In this document: positions 49,617 to 57,456 of the stretch, piece after piece
How positions within the stretch are numbered: position 1 is the stretch's first letter
Layout: each line of letters starts with the position of its first letter
Source: a virus
DNA: 64,000 nucleotides
Strand: one strand, 5' to 3'
Virus record (IMG/VR): IMGVR_UViG_3300008120_000018
Span: 43,195-107,194 of that record
Notes under the pieces: generated by a model
The model's input: the letters and a program-made list of their open reading frames with translations, nothing else
Databases searched by the model: none
What the model was told of the DNA's origin: nothing
Translations under genes and position numbers: made by a program

Positions 49617-50794
49617 TGTGGAATAGAGAGAATCTACAACCTCTACTGAATAGGCCTGAGTTTAGGGCCCTCCTGGATGTAATCAGTGATGAACAATTTG
49701 AGGGGGCCGACTACAATACACTATATGGTGGATCTACATTCAGTAGTTACGAGGACCACCCCCGCCAGAGATTTCCAATAGGAAATAATGGGAACTACAC
49801 CACGGCCGCAGGTAGATACCAAATCTTAGATGTGACGTGGGATGGTATTAATAGAGAGACTGGAGGAATGCTATCTGACTTCAGCCCTCTGAATCAGGAT
49901 CTAGCCGTATTATATTTAATACTCGATGAGACTGGTACTACGGTAGAAGAGGTCATGAGTGGTGACATACTAAGCTACTATAATAAGCTACAGAAACAAT
50001 GGACTAGTCTACCGGGGGCCTCTGAAGCACGAGGTGGAGAGAATACGCTAGATACTCTATATAAGCAATATCTAGCCTATAGGCGAGGACAGGGCCCGGC
50101 ACCATCTACCTTGAGTGGTGGTGGGAGTAATGCCCCCACCATACCGGGCGATAGTGCTTATTCTAATGAACAGTTAGAGGGTATAGATGGATTTGTTAAT
50201 GCTACATTCAATCGTACAGGAGAGTTCAAGTGGCCCTATAACCAACGCGATGCCATTATCCATACAGGTTCCGTACCTCAGGTTAATAGAGCTATGACTA
50301 ATAATTCTCTATCCTATGGAGCAGGAGCCCCCGGGTTTCAGTTCAATGAGGTAAGCGCATCAGCAGGTCAGGTAATGCCTGGTAGTCCAGGCTCTGGGGG
50401 TGGCATAGTACCCTCTAAGGGACCTCTGACTAGTGGGTTTGGCTGGCGTTGGGGTAGGATGCACAACGGTATAGATATAGGGGCTCCAATAGGCACACCT
50501 ATATTAGCCACTATGACAGGCAAGGTGATATCAGTCGGATTCGAGAATAATGGATTTGGTAATATAGTTAGACTAGAACACGTAGGGGGCAATCAGAGTT
50601 GGTACGCGCATATGAGCAAGTTTGCTGTTAAATTGGGAGACGTAGTACAACAAGGACAAGTAATAGGTGAAGTAGGTAATACTGGCCGTAGCACTGGTCC
50701 TCATCTTCACTTTGAGTGGAGAGTAAGATCTGGTATAGGTGGGGGTCTGAATGCAGTAGACCCGCGCCTTACCGTATTAAAGGGATTAATATAG
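49616..50794 (+). CDS. GH104-like muramidase and M23 endopeptidase fusion
   Basis: 392 aa; ATG overlaps the previous stop (TAATG). Residues 5-160 resemble the GH104 (lambda R-type) lytic transglycosylase: RALLDVISDEQFEGADYNTL, YGGSTFSSYEDHPRQRF, TTAAGRYQILDVTWDG, LSDFSPLNQDLAVLYLI, KQWTSLPGASEARG. The C-terminal M23 peptidase has HNGIDIGAPIGTPILA (His and Asp), SWYAHMS and GPHLHFEW, i.e. all the zinc ligands. Together they would cut glycan and peptide parts of the wall. It lies in the baseplate cluster, so it is probably a virion-associated lysin used at entry. Confidence 0.88.
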   Translation: MWNRENLQPLLNRPEFRALLDVISDEQFEGADYNTLYGGSTFSSYEDHPRQRFPIGNNGNYTTAAGRYQILDVTWDGINRETGGMLSDFSPLNQDLAVLYLILDETGTTVEEVMSGDILSYYNKLQKQWTSLPGASEARGGENTLDTLYKQYLAYRRGQGPAPSTLSGGGSNAPTIPGDSAYSNEQLEGIDGFVNATFNRTGEFKWPYNQRDAIIHTGSVPQVNRAMTNNSLSYGAGAPGFQFNEVSASAGQVMPGSPGSGGGIVPSKGPLTSGFGWRWGRMHNGIDIGAPIGTPILATMTGKVISVGFENNGFGNIVRLEHVGGNQSWYAHMSKFAVKLGDVVQQGQVIGEVGNTGRSTGPHLHFEWRVRSGIGGGLNAVDPRLTVLKGLI

Positions 50795-50798
50795 ACTA

Positions 50799-51311
50799 AT
50801 GAGAACTACTAGTAGGGATGGGGATGAACTAGAGAGAGCTATAGCCCGCGCGGGCGGTATTAACACTCACGTAAATCAATTCAGGCTCCTAACACAATAT
50901 ACGTACGATGCGGATACCCGTGATGCGCGCGCGGGCTACGCACTAATAGTAATACTACCCAGGCCCTATTGGTTAGATGCTGTATGGCTACTGAGCGGTA
51001 TAGAGTTAGTTAGTAGCCCCCGTCGTATGATGCCGGGCCAGGTACTAGCGCTGAATGCAGCTACTATAGGTGTAAGACTGCCGCAGGCCATACAGATGCG
51101 AGTTGATAGTAGAGAGAGGCCCAACGTAAACGCCGAGGGTCTCGAGGTGCTAATAAGAAAGCGAATGCCTGATACACCACTAATTAACAACTTTATGATG
51201 CTAGCTAACTCGGCTAATAAACCGCTAGTGGCAGCTCAACTAGCGCGCTGGTTCGGCTACTCGGAGGAGTCAGTGCAAAGTATAGTAGGAGCAGTATATC
51301 GTGCTAATTAA
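50799..51311 (+). CDS. Unknown baseplate-region protein, 170 aa
   Basis: Alpha/beta protein with an Arg-rich start (RTTSRDGDELERAIARAGG), AGYALIVILPRPYWLDAVWL and a basic C-terminus (LVAAQLARWFGYSEESVQS). No family recognised. Only 4 nt follow the previous gene, and the next gene overlaps it, so it is part of the baseplate operon. Confidence 0.55.
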   Translation: MRTTSRDGDELERAIARAGGINTHVNQFRLLTQYTYDADTRDARAGYALIVILPRPYWLDAVWLLSGIELVSSPRRMMPGQVLALNAATIGVRLPQAIQMRVDSRERPNVNAEGLEVLIRKRMPDTPLINNFMMLANSANKPLVAAQLARWFGYSEESVQSIVGAVYRAN

Positions 51312-52395
51312 CCTAGAGGCCGTACCTCAATTACCCGGGGCTAATACAGATGCCGTAACACGCATAGATGAAGCGGCTATTAATAATCTATCTATTCTGA
51401 TAGCCGGCTCTCACGAGAGACTAGCCAGTATCATGCGTAAGGTGCCGGCCCCTCGTACCCGTCCTACGTGGAGAGATATAACTCGCTCTCTAGAGGAGCA
51501 GCTCATACTGTTACTATCACTACCTACCTCGAGTAATCTGGACTACACGGTCATTACGCAGCACGCAGATAGATACAGGCGTATAGCGGAGAGGCCTAAT
51601 TGGCTACCACCCAATGACTATAGTGAAACACTACTACTAACTGATAGGCGAGTATGGGGGACCTCTGCTAGTAGCATAGGCTATTACCTACTACTGGGGG
51701 GCTATAGAATGCACTATGCCAGCCCCTGTCGTCTAGTATATGAAGCCACTCGTACTCTATGGAGCATGCAGCCCAATTGGAAGGAGTATTACGCAACGCT
51801 AGGAGCAGAGGAACCACTAGATAGCCACCGTTTCTTCAAGGCATTTCTATGCCAACCCACTGGTATAACTCGCGTAGCCGGCTTCCTGAACGCCATACAG
51901 AATATGGAGGCTCCCTATCTAGAACGCTACTGGGTGGTGCCAGGCGGGCCGGATCTACTATGGGATCTATGGCACGGACAGATAGACCCAGCGTTATTTA
52001 ATCTCTATGAGGACCTAAGCCAGGATCCACCAGATGAGTTACGAGAGTGGTTGATACCTACAGAGCCCGGCCTACTACGGCAGGTAAGCAGCAGTATCAT
52101 AACTTCATTACCGTATCCAGGTGGCCTCAATACGCACCTAGTGACTATGGCAGCATACACGACCAACCTGGCTTACATACATGCTTATAACTCTCCTCGA
52201 CCCGATGTAGAGGTATATGTTCTCGCTGATGATGCAGAAAGAACACGCCTAGGACGGGTACGTAATCTACTATATACCGCCTCGCAGTATTTGCGGCGGT
52301 CTACGCTAGATCACTGGATAATAATGGGCAATAACCTAGCAGCCATATCTGAAATAGATAATCAACGAGGAGCCATACAGGATATAGACCTATGA
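51301..52395 (+). CDS. Unknown baseplate-region protein, 364 aa
   Basis: GTG start overlapping the previous gene's end by 11 nt. Trp-, Tyr- and Leu-rich, helical overall (LASIMRKVPAPRTRPTWRDI, YRIAERPNWLPPNDYSETLL, RFFKAFLCQPTGITRV). No recognised motif. Its stop overlaps the next gene's ATG. Position suggests a tail or baseplate part. Confidence 0.55.
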   Translation: MLINLEAVPQLPGANTDAVTRIDEAAINNLSILIAGSHERLASIMRKVPAPRTRPTWRDITRSLEEQLILLLSLPTSSNLDYTVITQHADRYRRIAERPNWLPPNDYSETLLLTDRRVWGTSASSIGYYLLLGGYRMHYASPCRLVYEATRTLWSMQPNWKEYYATLGAEEPLDSHRFFKAFLCQPTGITRVAGFLNAIQNMEAPYLERYWVVPGGPDLLWDLWHGQIDPALFNLYEDLSQDPPDELREWLIPTEPGLLRQVSSSIITSLPYPGGLNTHLVTMAAYTTNLAYIHAYNSPRPDVEVYVLADDAERTRLGRVRNLLYTASQYLRRSTLDHWIIMGNNLAAISEIDNQRGAIQDIDL

Positions 52396-55300
52396 GTAAA
52401 ATAGAAGATCAACTACTGAAAGGAGATCTAGAAGCGGGCCGCAACACTCCTACGCTGGGACCTGCGCTCAATGATCTCAATGAGGTATCTAAGAACACAG
52501 CATACCAACAAGCAACACAGACACTAGGGCAGGCAACGGCATCTACCACTCCGTTCGAACCTCGCCGCATCAGCTCTCAGATTATAGTAGAGCCCGTGCG
52601 GGCAGTAGAGGGGCTATTAGAATTAAGAGACATGAACCTACAGGCCAACCAGGTTCTGCGGGAGGGCATAGCGCCTAATACAGAACAAAATATTAATGCT
52701 GCAGGTACGGCAGTTAATGGTAATACTGAGCAATCACTAGATGGAATCCGTAAGCTCAAGGAGAGCTCACTCCTTAGCGATAGAGCAGAGCTAACTGATA
52801 TAAGTCAGGGCAATGTCAATATTGCCCCTGCCAATAGACTCACGCAGGTAGCTAATAACATACAGCTTGTGAGTGATACTAATATCATGCAACGGGCCCC
52901 CTTCATGCAGTCCGTCACCGACAACTATGTAGTGCAGTCCGGGAACTCCATTAATCACATTAGCGACCACCACTACGCAATGGGTAAGGATAGTACTCGA
53001 ATTATAGAGGGGGACGACTTACAGCGCTCAGGTAATAGACTACGCGTATCAGATAGAAGTGAGACAGTAGCCCAAGTAGATAAGGCTACGGCCCTAGGCG
53101 AGATGGAGCGGGTCTCTACTGATTACAAGAGTTATGCTACTACACACACTAGCACATCATTAAACGAAATGAAGCTCTATAGCTACGGCGAGATGGTAGC
53201 AAGAGCCACTAACGTAGATCTAATAGCAGCCGCATCACCTATAGGATCAGAGGCTGCAGACGATAAAGAGGAGCCAGCTGAGATACCAGTGGGCCGCGTT
53301 AATATATACTCATCGGTACCAGGAGGCGGTCTATCAGGTATGACCTTCAGTCCTGAAGGTATGAACTCCTATGCACTGAAGAGTGCCTTCCAGGGCATAA
53401 CTCACAATCATATAACTGCGGGGCCCAGCATATTCCAGGGCGCGGGTGCTGTATTCTCCCTAAGCGGAGTTATGACTCTCAATACACTACCGGTTATACC
53501 TGATGAGATAGAGTTAAACGTCGATCTCATTCCGCACATACCAGAGTTCCCTAAACTACCTGATTTACCTAATGGATGCGGGGCCATACTTGAAAATACA
53601 AATACTCCTGATGAACCAACTCAGTCTGATATAGAGCAGTCTGATCCAGATGGTGACCAAGTACCCACCGAGCCTAATGACTCTACCACTACGCCAGACG
53701 CCACTACGCCAGACGCCACTACGCCAGACGCCACTACGCCAGGAGGCGATGCTATAGGCTCACTAGGAGAGGATATACAGCGCTCTATATCAGCCTATAA
53801 GGCAGCTCCTAAGAACCCAGGTAAGGAGAACATAGCTAAGAGCGCTACTGATACAGCTAAGAATCCACCAGCGTTGGCAGCAGTAGAGCCGGCCGCAGTA
53901 TCATCAGTAGCCAGTGATGTATATCTAGAGCGAGAGGGTGAAACGGTAGAAGAGTTGACTATATCTATCAATACACCCCTTATAGATATAGCGGGGGACG
54001 TGCAACTAGATGTACAGGAGGTAGGAGAGGGTCTACAACAATTGGGGCTCAGTGTATCTGCCTCTCAGGTAACCACTCTAGTCAATCAGGTACTAACTAC
54101 CAGTAGAAATAATAGTATAGATCCCATAGCCATGTTAGAGGGCGGGACCAGTCAGGATCTAGTGCCCGCAGAATTGAAGCAATTGTTTCTTGATTCTCCT
54201 TCACTCAAAACTTATATAATCAATGAGGTTAAGGACGCCCTATCGCTATTATCTATTGGTCTCCTAGAACTAAGTGATCTAGACAGCACGGCCCGCGGGC
54301 TAAGAATAAGTGATAACTCAACAGATCTAGCGCGGGTATACTCCTTAGTATCACCTGCATTAGACCGGCTATACAAAAGCACAGGTCTTAGCCAATACGT
54401 AGACACCACTCAACTAGCGCAGCTGGGAACCTCACTATTAAATGGCCAGAAGCTAAATGAGAAGACTATAGAGGCCCTAGTACTTAACTCCGTTAGTCGT
54501 AACCTGAGTAGAACACTGGGTGTGAATGGAGCAGCCTTATCCAATAATGTATATAATTTAGCTAAACGACTGGCCAATGGCGAAGTCGTAGACGTTAATA
54601 AGGAGATAACCTCTCTCATGAGTTCATTAGGCACTACACTGAACTCTGATTTACTAAAAGATGCTGTGCACTATAAACAACTAGGAGAGAGTATATATAA
54701 AAGTGCCGCTACACTAGCCAACAGTATTTCCACCGGGGACATAGGTAGTATCATACGCGGTGATAGCATCAAACCCCTACTATCAGGAGGGCTAAACCAA
54801 ATCATAGGTGAGAATAATACAGCTCTCATCAGGGCAGCAACTGATATAGGTCGCACCGGACTAGCCCTAGGTAAGTCACTGGCATTAATGCCCAGTGTCA
54901 TAGGCGCGCTAAGCGGTAGCCCTATCCAAAAAATAGTGCAACTAATAGATATAATCTCTTGTCTAAATATCATAGATCAGGCCCGCGACCTAATCACCGC
55001 CGTAGGTAATATCAATACACAGCCTAATAGTAGTCGACCGGGCCGCTCTGGTACTACTGATACACTAGACACACTGGATACTATATCTCTATTACCGCGT
55101 CTAACTCAGTATAACAATACTGTAATTGATCTATACGATAACGGAGATGAGGAGTTAAGGCAAGAGATCATCGAATTACTTGAGGGGCCTATTGATGGCG
55201 AGGATCCTGTAACTCCCCGAGAGCCATTACCTACTACAGTAGAGCTCCTGGAGGGCAGCTGGAGACTAGAGCTAGATGAGAGCTTCCAACTGCCGCGTCT

Positions 55301-55679
55301 CACACTAGCTCTAGCAGATATACAAATATTATCAATCAATACTAAATTAACGTGGGGCCTAACTAATCCATTATTGTTCTATACTCAGCCAGAGTTACTA
55401 CCCGGTAGAGAGGACGACTTACAAATAATAGTAGATAGCTGGACATACGATAATAGTACTCTATACCCACTGCAAATTGATAATAGCTATACATCCTCAG
55501 TGCTAACCTACAGGATAACTGACTATGATTGGGAGACTAATGTAGGCCATGCTATATATGATGGTCAGTATAGTTATCTCCGTCTCATCGATGATAGAGG
55601 TACTATATACACTATACCCAGTACTGCTATCGGAGGCCGCCTCATTCCCTTCATCTCATCATCGTACCTAGTGAAATAA
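52392..55679 (+). CDS. Large baseplate-region protein with Pro-Asp-Ala-Thr repeats
   Basis: 1095 aa. N-terminal 270 residues are polar and helix/coil-rich with repeated Asn/Gln/Ser segments. Residues about 432-452 contain TTPDATTPDATTPDATTPGG, a four-copy repeat of Pro-Asp-Ala-Thr-Thr (15-bp DNA repeats at 53686-53745). The rest includes long stretches rich in Ser, Asn and Leu (LSLLSIGLLELSDLDSTARG, LARVYSLVSPALDRLYKSTG). The size could suggest a tape measure, but it sits after the hub, not before it, and lacks the usual position next to a chaperone. It is most likely a large baseplate or tail-tip protein; no family recognised. Confidence 0.6.
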   Translation: MSKIEDQLLKGDLEAGRNTPTLGPALNDLNEVSKNTAYQQATQTLGQATASTTPFEPRRISSQIIVEPVRAVEGLLELRDMNLQANQVLREGIAPNTEQNINAAGTAVNGNTEQSLDGIRKLKESSLLSDRAELTDISQGNVNIAPANRLTQVANNIQLVSDTNIMQRAPFMQSVTDNYVVQSGNSINHISDHHYAMGKDSTRIIEGDDLQRSGNRLRVSDRSETVAQVDKATALGEMERVSTDYKSYATTHTSTSLNEMKLYSYGEMVARATNVDLIAAASPIGSEAADDKEEPAEIPVGRVNIYSSVPGGGLSGMTFSPEGMNSYALKSAFQGITHNHITAGPSIFQGAGAVFSLSGVMTLNTLPVIPDEIELNVDLIPHIPEFPKLPDLPNGCGAILENTNTPDEPTQSDIEQSDPDGDQVPTEPNDSTTTPDATTPDATTPDATTPGGDAIGSLGEDIQRSISAYKAAPKNPGKENIAKSATDTAKNPPALAAVEPAAVSSVASDVYLEREGETVEELTISINTPLIDIAGDVQLDVQEVGEGLQQLGLSVSASQVTTLVNQVLTTSRNNSIDPIAMLEGGTSQDLVPAELKQLFLDSPSLKTYIINEVKDALSLLSIGLLELSDLDSTARGLRISDNSTDLARVYSLVSPALDRLYKSTGLSQYVDTTQLAQLGTSLLNGQKLNEKTIEALVLNSVSRNLSRTLGVNGAALSNNVYNLAKRLANGEVVDVNKEITSLMSSLGTTLNSDLLKDAVHYKQLGESIYKSAATLANSISTGDIGSIIRGDSIKPLLSGGLNQIIGENNTALIRAATDIGRTGLALGKSLALMPSVIGALSGSPIQKIVQLIDIISCLNIIDQARDLITAVGNINTQPNSSRPGRSGTTDTLDTLDTISLLPRLTQYNNTVIDLYDNGDEELRQEIIELLEGPIDGEDPVTPREPLPTTVELLEGSWRLELDESFQLPRLTLALADIQILSINTKLTWGLTNPLLFYTQPELLPGREDDLQIIVDSWTYDNSTLYPLQIDNSYTSSVLTYRITDYDWETNVGHAIYDGQYSYLRLIDDRGTIYTIPSTAIGGRLIPFISSSYLVK
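53686..53745 (+). repeat. Four 15-bp tandem repeats inside gene
   Basis: CCACTACGCCAGACG repeats at 53686, 53701, 53716 and, with two changes, 53731. It encodes a Pro-Asp-Ala-Thr-Thr linker. Such exact repeats expand or shrink by slippage, so copy number may vary between isolates. Confidence 0.9.
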
Positions 55680-56029
55680 TGGTAACACCAATAGACGCCC
55701 CACAAGTCATACGCTACGGCATAGCGGTATACGCGCCCCCTCTACTTAACGTAGATAGCCTGACGCTCGAGATTCTCTATAGTGAAAGCCCCAACCCCCG
55801 CCTTATACCCCGCTCTACTAGTACGCGCCTATGGAAACGAGAGAGTGAGCAAGGGGAGAGGGGCACCCTATTCCTATGGAAGAAGGATAATCAATTAACT
55901 CGAGGCTACTATACACTTATATTAGAGGCAAATAATAGACGAGGCTACTGTTCTATTGCGTTAACGGCGCCCACCGACTACTGGATAGTAGGGCTACCCT
56001 ATAGTATTTATCCCCCTATAGCTTTATAA
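55679..56029 (+). CDS. Unknown small protein, 116 aa
   Basis: ATG overlaps the previous stop. Beta-rich: IRYGIAVYAPPLLNVDSLTL, LFLWKKDNQLTRGYYTLIL, YWIVGLPYSIYP. Resembles an immunoglobulin-like or small baseplate domain in composition. Only 2 nt separate it from the gp25-like gene. Confidence 0.5.
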   Translation: MVTPIDAPQVIRYGIAVYAPPLLNVDSLTLEILYSESPNPRLIPRSTSTRLWKRESEQGERGTLFLWKKDNQLTRGYYTLILEANNRRGYCSIALTAPTDYWIVGLPYSIYPPIAL

Positions 56030-56031
56030 AT

Positions 56032-56409
56032 GTGGATATAGCGACGAGAGACGGAGATATACTCCTCAGCACAACTGGCGATCTAATGCTAGTAGACGAA
56101 AGAGACTATCTAGTAAGGCGGGCTCTGGAGATTCCATTGGGTCACGTAGCTATATGGGTACCTGGTACTAGCGACTTCCGATTAGTTGATGCTGACGTGG
56201 GGAATGCCCTTTATAATTATCTATCTGATCCCCTCAATCTTGACTGGGTAGGTAGGGCTGATATAGCTATAGCCAACGCTCTACGTGCCTTACCATCTGT
56301 GTATAGTGTACGCGATGTAGATATCCAGGTAACAGGCCCGCGCGAGGTACGCATTAACGTTGTGTATAATGATAACCGCTCTCTCACAACTACATTGACG
56401 CCTTCGTAA
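56032..56409 (+). CDS. Baseplate wedge protein, gp25-like
   Basis: 125 aa with a GTG start. The family pattern is clear: short N-terminal strand ATRDGDILLSTTGDLMLVDE, the helix RDYLVRRALEIPLGHVAIWV and the final strand region ATANALRALPSVYSVRDVD-like segment VRDVDIQVTGPREVRINVVY. Gp25-type proteins join the baseplate wedge to the sheath and start contraction. The J-like gene follows, as in other contractile phages. Confidence 0.8.
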   Translation: MDIATRDGDILLSTTGDLMLVDERDYLVRRALEIPLGHVAIWVPGTSDFRLVDADVGNALYNYLSDPLNLDWVGRADIAIANALRALPSVYSVRDVDIQVTGPREVRINVVYNDNRSLTTTLTPS

Positions 56410-56475
56410 GCGCTCTCTAGAGCGAGTTCCAATTAATCTTAAGCCTTATTAGGGGCAGACATAACAGGTATTTTT

Positions 56476-57456
56476 ATGAATCTAAACACTATATTAAGTA
56501 CCATCCAGCAAAAACTGCAGGGGACAATACTAAATGGTACCATCAGTCCACTCAGTAATCTCTACTTCCTACTACGAGCTATAGCTGCCTGTATAGTAGA
56601 TTTATACGAGGAGACACGGCCCGTTACTATAATGGATGCCACCGATGTAGAGTTAGATGCGATGGCCCTATTATACGGGATAATTAGAAAGGAGGGCACA
56701 CCAGCTAATGGCTACGCACTAGTGCTGGGCCCGGTACCAAAGGGCACTGTTATGCTGACACCTGATAATGTAACTATTATTCTAAATGAGGCCATAAACA
56801 ATAGTGGTGAGACACGCGTAGCTGTAACAGTAGGGAAGCCAGGTGAGGCTGTCATACCAGCTGGCACCCCACTGCGCGATCCCGTAACGGGTGCTACTGG
56901 CGTAGTGGGTCTATATAGAAACCCGTTCAATGAGGCCGTAGGTGATATCGTAAATGGCACTGATAGAGAGAGTGACGATGATTTACGCATACGCGTCCTT
57001 GAATACCTAGACTTATCAGATAGCAGTAGTCTATCAGCTCTACGCGCGACTATAATTAACGAGATAAATACACTCAGCCGAATAGTCATAGTTGATTCTG
57101 ACCCCACGCCCGGTTATATAACTGTTTATACCGACGCGAGCGATGAGCGCACATTATTTCAGATAAGTAAGGTTATAGAGAATAATAAGGCAGTAGGCAT
57201 CGGGTTCAGGGTCAGGACACTACGACCATTCCCGTATAATGTACGTGTGGCCGTAGCAGGTAATGTCAACGCGGGTCTAGTTATAAGACAATACTTCAGA
57301 AACCTAGCCCCTCTCACTAGCCCATCAGCGAGAGGTATAGGTCTTGCTCTAGTAAATTCAGGGGCCAGCTCAGCCCGAGTGCTGAGTACATTACCACTCG
57401 CACCAGTTGATACTATGCCAGTCCTAGAGAGTGTAGAGGTGGTTCCAATTGGTTAA
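56476..57456 (+). CDS. Baseplate J-like protein
   Basis: 326 aa. Helical N-terminus (LLRAIAACIVDLYEETRPVT, DATDVELDAMALLYGI), a repeated beta region (PKGTVMLTPDNVTIILNEAI, AVTVGKPGEAVIPAGTPL), then GTDRESDDDLRIRVLEYLDL, a strong J-like marker, and the C-terminal YITVYTDASDERTLFQISKV. P2 gpJ/Mu gp47-like proteins form the wedge arm to which tail fibres attach. It lies between the gp25-like and fibre genes. Confidence 0.85.
   Translation: MNLNTILSTIQQKLQGTILNGTISPLSNLYFLLRAIAACIVDLYEETRPVTIMDATDVELDAMALLYGIIRKEGTPANGYALVLGPVPKGTVMLTPDNVTIILNEAINNSGETRVAVTVGKPGEAVIPAGTPLRDPVTGATGVVGLYRNPFNEAVGDIVNGTDRESDDDLRIRVLEYLDLSDSSSLSALRATIINEINTLSRIVIVDSDPTPGYITVYTDASDERTLFQISKVIENNKAVGIGFRVRTLRPFPYNVRVAVAGNVNAGLVIRQYFRNLAPLTSPSARGIGLALVNSGASSARVLSTLPLAPVDTMPVLESVEVVPIG

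Noticed and set aside
52392-55679. The 1095-aa protein as the tape measure
   Set aside because: It lies after the hub and wall enzymes, not between tube and hub, and is not next to the chaperone gene; its repeats and Ser/Asn-rich make-up do not fit well.
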